From Ochromonas danica (lineage: Eukaryota > Sar > Chrysophyceae > Chromulinales > Chromulinaceae), in the NCBI GenBank assembly GCA_015146655.1, contig VKHL01000082.1, positions 61,413 through 125,412 of the forward strand: DNA of 64,000 bases, read 5' to 3'. Under the pieces are notes generated by a model. The model did no database searches. It saw nothing but the letters and a program-made list of their open reading frames with translations, and had not been told where the DNA came from. The stretch's first letter is position 1, and the number at the start of each line of letters is the position of its first letter. Positions 54,301 through 64,000 of this stretch are shown piece after piece. Made by a program: the position numbers and the translations under genes.

Positions 54301-57300
54301 GAAGATGGCGAGGACGTGCCAGACTTGCTGATGGAGACTTATACCCATTCTAACCTCGCGCCTTTTCCCTCTTCAATCGACTTTCTGCCTTTCCTCCCCA
54401 TTTCAACCACGGAGAGCTGGGTGCTTCAGAGGCTGGCGAGCACTGCTGAGGGCTGGCGTTATCGGGAACTGTGGAACCTGTTGGATGCCGCCCTGCGCTT
54501 TCACCGTTATGCCTTTTTGGCTTTTAAAAATCTGCGCTTGTATGCATTAGTGAAGTCCAGAGTGAAGAAGTTTTGCAGAAAGCGGAGGATGCGCGCCCTG
54601 CGAGTTGTTTGGCTCACTTGGAAGGCTTACACATCTGCTGGGGGAGGCCCTCTGAGAAGTGGCAGTGCCGCCCCCAGCGAGGGCGAGATACTCTACTATC
54701 AAGTTCGCACACACATGAGTAGTAAACTGCTTCGAACAAGAAAGCTGGTGGAGGAGGTTAGCAAGCATTACAATCGCGAGGCAGAAAGTGACGACGAAGA
54801 AGAGGAAGAAAAGGTGTCGAGGCAAATGAGGAATCTCAATCTTCTGTCGGAAGAGAACGATGACGACTACTCTTACATTGAAGAGGAAAAGAAGAGAGCT
54901 AAGGAGCGAGCTTTGGAGTTGAAGCGGAGGAAAGAAAAGGCTGCTCTTCTCTATGGATCCTTCCAGCCTCCCAACCTTCTCGATCTGGACGAGAAAGATC
55001 GCATCCGCGAGTTGGCCATGGCCAAGAATATGCTGAAATACTCTGCCAACTTGAAAGTCTCTCTAAACGCTGCAGCCGCACAAGCACAGGTGCAACATGA
55101 TGACGCAGTGGCCAGGCGATTGCTCGTGAAGCAGATGGTACAAGAAGTGTTGGATGCAGAGAGTGGAGTGACCGACCGTGCTGTAAACAAGCAACAAGAA
55201 TATGCTTCCAAGTTCAAAGAACACGCAGCTAAGCATCTTCTCGACGTCTTGGCCAAAATCTACGAGGAAGTGCAAAAGAAACTCATCCAAGAGGAATCAA
55301 AGATCTATTTCCGCGCAATGCGCATGCCATTGCTCATCACACGGTCTAAGAAGATGCTCGCAAGGAAGAAGCTCAAGAATTATATCCGCTTGTGCAATCG
55401 ATTGCGAAGCTTGAATGAAAAGGCACCCTTTTATCACAAAATGCGCACTTTGTGGATAATCTTCAAACGCTGGACGCGTTTTATGTGCACGACCAAACTC
55501 TACGGCACGCCTGGCTTCAAGGCAATCGTCGATAGGAAGCTCCTGCTTCATCCAGATTTTCATAATCATCTTAAGCAAAGAGGATTTCTGGGTGCTTCAT
55601 ATTGCGACGATAAGACTCTCCAAAGCGCATTGTCTGACTTTCGTGTCCTTTTCAGTCGCTGGAAAACGTACACACAGGAGAAGGTCATGTTTCGCATTCT
55701 ATCCGATAAAGTGATCAAGGTGTTCAAGATGAAGCTGCTGCGTAAGTGTCTGTGGGCTCTGCGCACGGGTTTGAAGATTCAAGACTTCCGCCATCAAACA
55801 AATCAGGAACCCGCAAGCTTCCCTATCACGCGGATCTCGGCAGATATTGATCAGCTTGCCAAACGATTCTTGCCCTTGCGCAAGTATCAATTACCTAACG
55901 CTATCCAAAAGCGCAATCGAATGGTGATTCGCAGGATTAAAAACCTGGCTCTTGCTACCGAGACCTTCAAGTCCTTTCTCAACATCTTTATCGGCCAGAT
56001 CTCGTTGCGAATCAACACAGAACAGCGACTTCTACATGAAGCCTTTGAAGCGCGCGGAAGCCAAGATTTCGTGGATGTTGCGGCACCTCGAAAAGACGAC
56101 CCCATTGTGCCGCCTATTATGACCAAACTTGAAGGACGAACTTTCTTCGACCCGCAGCATCCAAATACCGTTATCCCTGCTGGATTCCGCTTGACTCGCG
56201 TTAAATGGGCCTTACAAAATACTGCAGCGGCAACTGTGGGCAATAAAGACAATGGATCGACCACGTCAATCATTCTGCTTGGCTGGCAACTCTATTGGAG
56301 TGCTGATGGCACTGCAGAGATCGAGTCGCCCCCTCGAGGCCAATGGCACAACGCAGGCTTCTCAATCCAGGAGACGGTGATTCCAAAGGAGGATTTCGTC
56401 ATTGGAGTGGAATATCTGTATGACGGTCCCACAATCGTGGGCATCAGGTTGAAGCTCTTCCATGGTGGATATACCAAATGGATTGGAGGCAAAACGTCTC
56501 TCTCCACGCTTTCAGTTCTTCTCAGTGCGGATAATGAAGCTATCTCGCCGAAGTTGCCATTTGAAGAGAATCGGCTGCTCGATCGAGATGAAGAAGCGCT
56601 GCCAGCTCTGCCATACCGAATGGTGATCGGATTCTCCGGGTTGTTACACAATAATCGCACAACTAATATTGGGCTCATTGTTCGCAAAATTCACAAGCAG
56701 AATATTTTCAGCTACTTCTGGATACAAGACGTTTTGGAGCGTGAGGCGGCCAAGCCTTCGAGTAGCGATCACCAGTCCTCTCTAGATCACAGCAGCGGCT
56801 TGCCAGGCGATGAAAGTTTAACTCTAGACAGCAGCACATCACAGCTGGACAATAATGGCCAAGTTGTTGCTGGGGAGAGTTCCAATGAACACGAGATTGG
56901 CGAGGAGATAGGTGAAGAAGACCAAGAGGGGGAAGATGTGGAGGACGAGGAGCAAGAAGAAGAGGAAGAAGAAGAAGATGGAGATGAAGCAAAGTCACAT
57001 CGAGATGGCGAAGAAGGAAGTAAAGATGGTAAAGACGGTGCCTCTGATCGAGATAAAACAGCTCAGCGGTCAGAAGCATCTCCGAGTGCCAGTGAGCGAC
57101 GGAACCAACGCATGTTGATACCTCGCATTGCACGCAAATTTGCGCGCTGGATGGAACAAGACGAAATGGTCGCGGAGACTCTCACTTCGTCAGAAAAGCA
57201 ATTCTTTGACATCTTGCGTATGCGGATGACAGAGTTAAGCAGCGCGAAGACCCGTGCTGACGAATTTGCTCGACGAGTTTGGACAAGTCGTGACGTTCGC

Positions 57301-58218
57301 AGCCATCCCACTTTGGCCAAGCTTGTCAACTTGCGCATAGTTGCACAACTCACGAGATGGTTCTTCAATGCAATCAGTCGACGACTCATTCCTTTTTGTA
57401 GCACGGAAAAGAGTGGACTGTACCTTTTCAAATTGAGTCGAAAGATGGAGAGCAAAGCGAAGATTTTCCAACGAAGAGCACGCAACAATCTCTTGCAAGC
57501 ACATAATTTAGAAACTTCTCGTCACAGTTGGGATGGCAAACCGGTGCTTGGACCCCAAGAGCGAACAGCTAAGCGCCAACTATTCCTCCAAGTAGCTGAG
57601 TTACGAGCAAATGCTTCAAAGCTTGAGAAAGAAGCCGAGCAAATAATGACCCAAGCAAAAGAAAATGAAGAAAAAGGCTTGCTCCTTCTGCCGCGAATCT
57701 CATTAAACTCTACTGTCTACAGCAACTTCAAAACAAAAATCGCGGCGGCGAGACATAAAGAAAGCCTTCTGGAACGAATGAGTTTGGATCAAATCAAGAA
57801 TGGCCTCTTTGGAAGCAACATGAAGGAGACTCTGCTCAACAAAGACCAAATGCAAGCTATTCACGCATCTTTGCGCGAACGAGTTGTTGCTGCTAAGGAC
57901 TCGACCAGTTTGCAACGACTTTTGGATGATGTTCTCGTAACAGAACGCATTTTGGCCGATAAAGACAAACAAGAGAAAAGGAAACAACAGATTCGACACA
58001 AAGTGGATCAATCGACCAAGCTTGGGCATTCCACTTTTCAAGCACGGCATAAAGGAATTGATCTTGCGACTGCAAAGCGTGCGATGAGCAGTAGTGAGGA
58101 TTTGTCAGCACTATCCAAAGCCAAAGCCTCTGCTCCTTCTCAAGGCAGAGTCAGGAAGCGAGTTCAACCAGGAGACAATGCGGTTAACTTCATGCCTACC
58201 TTGTCTTACAATAGATGA
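51345..58218 (+). CDS. SFI1-like giant centrin-binding-type protein
   Basis: Two exons (51345-51479, 51529-58218) give 2274 aa. Residues ~120-350 are helical. From ~600 there are irregular repeats in which a Trp ends a helix every 23-40 residues (FRAWASIVIQRQILRR, VWRKFSNASA, VFNAWKSYSMKE, FWKSWAHQRRL, VWLTWKAYTS, LFSRWKTYTQE, FKRWTRF). This is the pattern of Sfi1 centrin-binding repeats, so a basal-body/centriole fibre protein is inferred. Residues ~1530-1700 hold a separate beta-rich domain (ILLGWQLYWSADGTAEI, TIVGIRLKLFHGG) that loosely recalls lectin or jacalin sandwiches. An acidic stretch (EEDQEGEDVEDEEQEEE) and a charged helical end follow. An upstream exon carries the true ATG. Confidence 0.75.
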
Positions 58219-58886
58219 TGACTTCTTGTGTATGGTGTATGTTCTTATCGTGCAGATCATAAATATGTATGTAAATTTAATGATAACCGCTGTGGTAAAG
58301 AGCAAGAGCAAGAGGCAAGTCCAGGAGGAGGAGCAGATGAGGTGGAGGCAAAGGCAGAGGTGGAATGTTCACCAGCTCCAGCCGAAGCAGGGTCACTGAC
58401 TGCACACATCATATCATGTACAGAGTGTGCTTTTTTGACAACAGGCGCTCTGACCGCTGAAATGCCAGATTGGAAGGCGCGTTCAATACTGGCAAAGGTT
58501 ATCTAAGCAGCCTGTGATAATAGTCAGAACAATAAGACCGAATAATAAAAAGAGCATACCATAAACTTTCAGCGACTGGGACTGATCTATGTGCTCGCTA
58601 TGGGGAAAAGGGCTGAAGACTGGCTGACGTTGTTTAATCAACACTTGTATTAAGTTACTTACAGTAGGTGGGGTCGTGTATTTATTGAAAACAAGGATTC
58701 GACATGTTGGTTGGAGTTGGTAAGCATTTGAGTACTTGTGTGGAATCCATTCACTAATTTTCAACATGCTGTTGCGTGATGAAGTCCACACTACTCCTGA
58801 TATTGTTTCTTCTTTACATTCTCCGCAAGAAATGGGAAGAGCTGGGAGTATTTTATACTCGAATCGAACTTCAAAGCGCATAGTAT
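58219..58886. other. Convergent intergenic with a stray IQ-gene fragment
   Basis: This lies between the SFI1-like and HECT stop codons. It contains a 69-bp fragment related to the IQ protein gene at 58297-58365. The remainder shows no gene. Confidence 0.55.
58297..58365 (+). pseudogene. Fragment of the IQ-gene repeat unit
   Basis: The DNA reads aaagagcaagag…caagtccaggaggaggag…aggtggaggcaaaggcag. It codes for EASPGGGAD-EVEAKAEVE in one frame, matching the repeat of the 29523-34899 gene (EASPGGGADGVEVEAKAEV). Against that unit it has about three substitutions in the first 29 bp and a 6-bp deletion. No start, splice or flanking gene match is seen, so it is a transposed or copied scrap. Confidence 0.75.
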
Positions 58887-61800
58887 TCATGAAAGGTCAA
58901 AACCGGCACGGGAAGTGATGGCAGCGACCAGCCGTTCTCGTAGAACTTTCCGCGAAGAGTATGCAGGCAATTTAAGCAAGTTGAAACACGTGGATGCTGT
59001 CGGCAAGCGACCCTCTTCACCCTGGCAATCCACTCGCTGTATCGTAAAGGGTGGTCGCAGACCTCCAAAGCCAAGATTGGGTGGACGTGGGCAAGCTGTA
59101 ACAAAGCGTAGCAATAGCGCTCGCTCCTCTTCCGTCAATTCCTCCTGTACTATTGCCCAAAATCGACTAATCTGCGGATCGCCAGGCAAATAGCCCACAT
59201 AGGATGTGTTTGCGCGTAAGTCAGTCACATCAATCGCCGTTTCCGCTCCAGAAATAATGACTTGAAGTTCAGGAGTGCAAAACCAAGAGAAGACTTGCTG
59301 CGACTGGTTCATTACTTCATAGAAGCCCCTGTTCAAAACATAAGTCAGCCATGTGAAATCAGCGCAATGCAGTCAACGACAGCTTACCGCACAAAGGCTC
59401 TTGACTGAGCAGCAATACGATCATACAAATAATATTTGGCCACCAGATTAATATAGCGGAAACGATTGTGCAGTGTGACGGCCATATTCGCCCCTCCAGG
59501 CAATAGCTCCACATCTTTTCGTGCCTCCTTCTTCCTTGAATCTTCCACAATCTTGTGAATATCCCCCCCCTCGTCCTCAAACTCCTCCGTAACACTAAAA
59601 GTAAGACCCAAATCTTCAACTTGCGACTCATCTTGTGCATCCTTAAGATAGCGCAGACCCCGAGCAAGTTGTGGATCCAATGATGCCAACTCAGCAACAG
59701 GGTTCGCGAGATGAAAATCGCGAGTCTGTCGAAGGGACGAAAGAAAGAAAGAGGCAAACTGAAGATCCAAAGAGATATCTTCGATTAACGCCTTGGCCAG
59801 TAAACGACCCGCAAACAGATAAAGCTCTTCCACAAGGTCATTGTCGCCATGGAAAGAGCGCTGTCGGAATGCAGCTGGATGGGGGTAGATCAAGCCCTCG
59901 GTAGTGGAAGCAAAAAGTCCACGCGCAGAGCCAAAAATCTCTTGAACGGCGAGCACGATCCACTCTTTAAACAGACCTCCAGAATCTATACCTATCTCTT
60001 CACCTCCTTCGACGTTAATGAAGCGAATCATGAAGCGTTCACGCCACATCCGGCCGGTCATTTTCGAAGATGATAACGCAAAGAGACTATCTTCCAATAG
60101 GCGACTACGTCGAATGACCAATATCTTGCTGGCTGGACGATTTCTCGCAGGGCGATCATTATCTAATATACGGCGAAGAAGCAAGAGGCGGGAGTGGAAA
60201 GGAATGGAGAACGATAAGTGTGTCAGCATCATTGTCACTTTAGAAGAAACTTGAGACGATAAAGATGGATCTGCGAGTCCTAATAACTCCTTTTGGAAAC
60301 TAGCAGAAGAGCAACATGTGAGTGTGAATAGAGATGGTTGACTGAAAGGCCTCCTCGACCACCTCGAATAGCAATCACCTACAACGGTTTGCAACGTGCG
60401 AACTAAGCAGGCCGCCAGAAAGTCGGAGTCAATTCTATTGGTGGAGCTTTGATGGTAATGAAGGGACTGGGCGACCTCGAAGAGTGTTGGCATCTCTGCG
60501 AGGATGCGGCCCAGCATTTCCCGACAAAGTCGGAGGAGTTGGAGAAGCAGAGGTAGATGTAAGGGAAGCCGATCATCTTCACTGACCAAAAGCTGTACTG
60601 ATAAGGTGATCAGAAACAAATATAGATAGGTAAAAGAGACCGAATATGTCTGCTGATCAGCTTGAACACCAACAGAAAGGAGGCCGACAAGGTGCTCTTT
60701 GGGATCAAAGACCTTTATCATGCCATCTAAACCTCCTCTTTTTACTTCTCTCTCGAGGAGACAGAGCAAAAGATATGAAGGGAGAGAAGTGGAGAAGGTG
60801 AAGGCAATGAGAGCCTGCCAAGGACGTCCGCCGTGCACTGCTGCACCAGAATGAGCAGCGGCTGCAAACAATACCAGCCAAAGAGCTATCGCAGCTTCTG
60901 TCAAACCGTCCTGCTGAACAGTTGGTAAAACCATTTGTTCGAGAGTGGCCGCCTGGTTTGCAAGAGAATGAGAAGAGGAAGATATGCTTTTCTTCTTGCC
61001 TTTGAGCGACGAGAAATTTGTCCATAACCCGCGCAGCCCAGCCATTAGGTACCCAGTGAGCGACTCTTGTTCTGCTTGTTTGACTCGTTGATGTTTCAAG
61101 GCTTGTTGTACCATTTGTAAAGCTGAAGCATGTGTAATCGCTTCGCGCACCTCCTCTTGATCTGCAGGGAGTTCCCAGCGTTGCCACGCCTCCTCTGCGA
61201 CATTGAACTCTCTGCGAGCTATTCCACGACCTGCTGCGATCTCCATCAAGTAAACTATCAAGGAAAAACGATAAAGGCCTTGATGCGCTTGACAAGCTAG
61301 TGCTGCGGGCACTGCACTGGCTGTGAAACAAGCGCCTTGCGTCTGCCAAAGCACTCCTTCACTTCCACTGAGCAAGCCAGGAACAGGATAGCTCATTAAC
61401 AAAGAAGTAATCAGCTGTAACAGAGATTTTATCTTGTCCCTATCTGGGGACTGATTTCGCTCCACCAACAAAACCATAAACTGACAAAGATTGCCCAACA
61501 GCCAGTGGCCCGCAAACAGACCATTGCCCATTTCCAGGCCCAGTATTTGATCACAACTCCACGGTAAACTTGGTAAATCACCGCTTATACCTTCGAGAGA
61601 GGCCGCCAGCCCTGGTATGGTCCATAGCCGACAGTACTCTACAGAAGAGATGACCTTGTGTCGCACCAGAGCACACACCAATTGCCAAACGGCTCCAACT
61701 CCCGTGGAGTGCAAAGACCTCAGCTGCGCAAAGTTATTCACCTCTTTAAGGAGCTTAATCTTCGACCCTATCTCAGAGAAATGCTCATAGATAGCCCGAA

Positions 61801-62449
61801 ACAAGCCTCCTTCAACAAGAGCACGCGCCATTCCTGCAGACCCTTCATACATTCGAAGCAAAGTCCCAGCTAGGGACTCCACACTACCTCTTTCCAGTAG
61901 AGATGAGATATTGGTTAGCAGATAGAGCAGATAGGGGACAATAAGTGAAATCGGGAGGTCCTCGAGGAGGTTCTTCTGTGCGGAGGGTAACACAATGATC
62001 AACCAAAGTCGCTCGGCAACTGCTGCCTGGCTCAGTCGAGACAGCCGCTTCAACATCATAAAGGAGCGGAGAAGCGAGACACAAATCGCAGCTGGAGGGA
62101 CGAAAGGCTGCGTGACCCCCTGAGACCGCAGCAGTTGCCCAACTTTCTCCACGTCATCCAACTTCCTCTTCAAAGTGAGGGACAGAGAAGACAGAAATAG
62201 CCATCGTGCGCGATGGCCTCTCCAAAATGCTTGGAGCTTGGTGGCAACTGCAGCTTTTTCACGGAGTTCCTGGCGATGGAAACGTTCCTGTCGTGCCTTC
62301 TCGGCGATTTCTTCTCGCCCAGCTTTCACTTCTCCCTTGCTACCACCACCTCTCTTATTACCACTAGGAACGGCTGTACCGGAAGAAGTGGTCGAGGGTT
62401 GGCGCTTGGAGGAGGCTGGTTTTCTGAGGTCTTCCTTCGAGATGAACAT
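58887..62449 (-). CDS. HECT E3 ubiquitin ligase, UBE3B/UBE3C-like
   Basis: Two exons (62449-59388, 59328-58887) give 1167 aa. The N-terminus has the short IQ-type helix typical of UBE3B/C (ATKLQAFWRGHRARW). A long helical region follows. The HECT domain occupies roughly the last 390 residues, with IDSGGLFKEW, TTEGLIYPHPAA, FAGRLLAKALIED, LLRFVTACPRPPNLGF and the catalytic Cys (near 1135) in LPTASTCFNLLKLPAYSS. The C-terminus AGFDLS fits the conserved hydrophobic end. It forms a thioester with ubiquitin and transfers it to substrate; UBE3C/Hul5 relatives work at the proteasome. The 59-nt intron lies within the HECT N-lobe. Confidence 0.92.
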
Positions 62450-62998
62450 CCGTCAGACAAGAATCAGAATTGAAGAATGAACTCATTGCAGCTACTACTA
62501 GGGAAATACACATATTTCTAATGGAATTACACAAAACAGGAATCACTTCACACGAAACAAGAATCACTTCATATCATATGTGTTAATTTCTCGATACTGA
62601 TAGGGAATCTTTCTAATTCCTTTCACTTTACCTTTAAAAAGAACTCTGAGCCACTGTCATGCTATAGCGGAGGTTGGAGTGATCTTCGAATTAAAGACAG
62701 AGAGAAGCTGCAGGACGGACATTAATTAGTAGCCGCCCACCATTGGAGCCTGTTGGAAGAATCTTCAAGGAAATGAATTTATTATCTTAATAATATGAGG
62801 GAGTTAAGGGAACTATATCAGATGTTTGGAGATTTTCCAACAATAGCGACTAAGCCAAATCAATGAAACCACAACTACAGTACCACAACTAAAGTATCAC
62901 AAACTAACCCCAGAAGATGCTCTCGCCCCCTGAAAAGGGCCCAAGTTGCCTACATGACTTCCTAACTCTACTCCGTGAAGGTGGAGTGAATGCCACCC
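62450..62998. other. Intergenic, upstream of HECT gene, up to duplication edge
   Basis: No gene is seen. Short direct repeats occur at 62522-62575 (caggaatcacttcacac / caagaatcacttcatat) and near 62870-62903 (accacaacta). The edge of the inverted ABCC copy is at 62999. Confidence 0.5.
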
Positions 62999-64000
62999 CA
63001 TTAACGAGCTGCTGCAGTCCATCCGCGTCGTCAAACTGTATGCTTGGGAGGCTGCGATAGAAGAGAGAATCCGAGAAGTGCGCGAGAAGGAGACGACTAG
63101 ATTGCACGCTTACCTCGACCTGGTAGGGTATTTAAGAGAGGTGCTCTTTGCCGCTCAGCCTGTTGCTGCCATCATCATGTTCGCGACTGCTTTCTACGGA
63201 GCCGATAAGCCCATGTCTGTCGTGCAGATCTTCCGCATGCTGGCGTTCTTGAATATCACTCGATTCCCTTTCAACCTTCTGTCGCAGGGATTGAAAGCAG
63301 CCAATGACGCACTCGTTTCCATTCAGCGTTTGGATGCGTTCTTTTGTTTGCCCGTCCTGCATGAGTCAGACGGTAATAAATGTTTGGCGCCACTGCCCGG
63401 CATAACTCTCGAGGACGCGACCTACAGCTGGGAAGACTTGCAAGTCGTGCGTTCGTCCAGAAAAGATCACGTCCATGATGGCCATGCTGATATTGAAAGC
63501 AATGAGCTTGACGAGCTCTTGTCAAAGACGTTTTCCTTGCGGAATATCCAGTTCAAAGCGCAAGGCAACGAGTTGATCGCCCTCGTGGGACAAGTCGGCT
63601 GCGGTAAGAGCTCCTTGCTCTCGGCTTTTCTCAATGAGATGACTCTTGTTCGAGGAAAGAGAGATGCTGTTGGCACCATCGCATACTGTGCGCAAACCCC
63701 TTGGATTCAAAACTTAACTCTGAAGCAGAACGTGTTGTTTGAGATTCCTGCGAAGGAATTGTCAATGCAACAGGAATCAGATTATCGCCGCGCAATTCAA
63801 GCTGCAGCCTTGACTTCCGATATCGCTATTCTATCCCATGGCGACGAGACGGAGATTGGAGAGAGAGGAATCAATTTGTCTGGAGGGCAGAAGGCGCGCG
63901 TCTCCTTGGCGAGAGCGTTCTTCTCTCGTTACCGCTCACAGATTTATCTCCTTGATGACCCTTTCTCGGCTGTTGACGGAAACACAGGGAACCATATCTT
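62999..64000 (+). pseudogene. Truncated inverted copy of the ABCC transporter gene (runs off window)
   Basis: These 1002 bp are the reverse complement of 49260-50261 with no difference that I can find, including frame. They code for TMD1 loop residues (…LQSIRVVKLYAWEA…) through NBD1 Walker A, signature and Walker B. The copy begins abruptly inside a codon context that in the parent follows LINE; upstream DNA (62998 and before) is unrelated, with only the two bases ca shared at the joint. No start codon region or promoter is present, so as it stands it is a 5'-truncated gene. Its 3' extent lies beyond the window. Confidence 0.9.

Overview
This window is nuclear DNA of a eukaryotic microbe, most probably a photosynthetic one with a secondary plastid; an ochrophyte stramenopile is the best guess. 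Three observations support this. Genes are interrupted by short GT-AG introns, mostly 40-150 nt. Several proteins begin with a signal peptide followed by a transit-peptide-like stretch (a TSS-TSF-type junction in the 11893 gene, plus the pyruvate kinase and the 28755 gene). The gene set mixes plastid-targeted enzymes with centriole/flagellum proteins and a Ca2+-dependent kinase of EF-hand/PH/kinase layout. The species is not proven. The splice models are mine: for every multi-exon gene whose exons are listed, the summed exon length is divisible by 3, unless I say otherwise.

Layout. 1-6.7 kb: a poorly resolved cupin-like small gene (-), an F-box-like/LRR protein (+), a small basic protein (+), two hard-to-separate genes at 4.2-5.7 kb, and a 29-bp minisatellite. 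6.7-9.8 kb: CEP44 and NSE4, head-to-tail on the minus strand. 10.1-13.3 kb: an alpha/beta hydrolase and a thylakoid-lumen ChaN-like protein. 13.6-16.6 kb: an 814-aa AT-hook-like protein (-). 16.8-20 kb: plastid pyruvate kinase and a GST (+). 20.6-23.6 kb: the EF/PH/kinase gene (-). 24.7-26.9 kb: cysteinyl-tRNA synthetase (-). 27.2-29.4 kb: an SDR, tRNA-Ile and a plastid DUF4864-like protein. 29.5-34.9 kb: a 1739-aa IQ/coiled-coil protein with nested internal duplications (-). 35.1-41.2 kb: an LRR protein followed by an ankyrin/degenerate-Roc-COR protein (+). 41.5-46.4 kb: a 13-exon OSCA/CSC1 channel (+). 46.8-51.1 kb: an ABCC transporter (-). 51.3-58.2 kb: an SFI1-like giant protein (+). 58.9-62.4 kb: a UBE3C-like HECT ligase (-). 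63.0-64.0 kb: a truncated, inverted, apparently identical copy of the middle of the ABCC gene.

Functional themes are centriole/chromosome structure (CEP44, SFI1-like, NSE4), Ca2+ and osmotic signalling (EF/PH/kinase, OSCA, IQ protein), and plastid metabolism. The most unusual features are the nested near-identical duplication inside the IQ gene with a stray fragment 24 kb away, the 1-kb inverted ABCC copy, the 29/87-bp higher-order minisatellite, and the adjacent LRR and ankyrin-Roc-COR genes, which look like intracellular sensor proteins.
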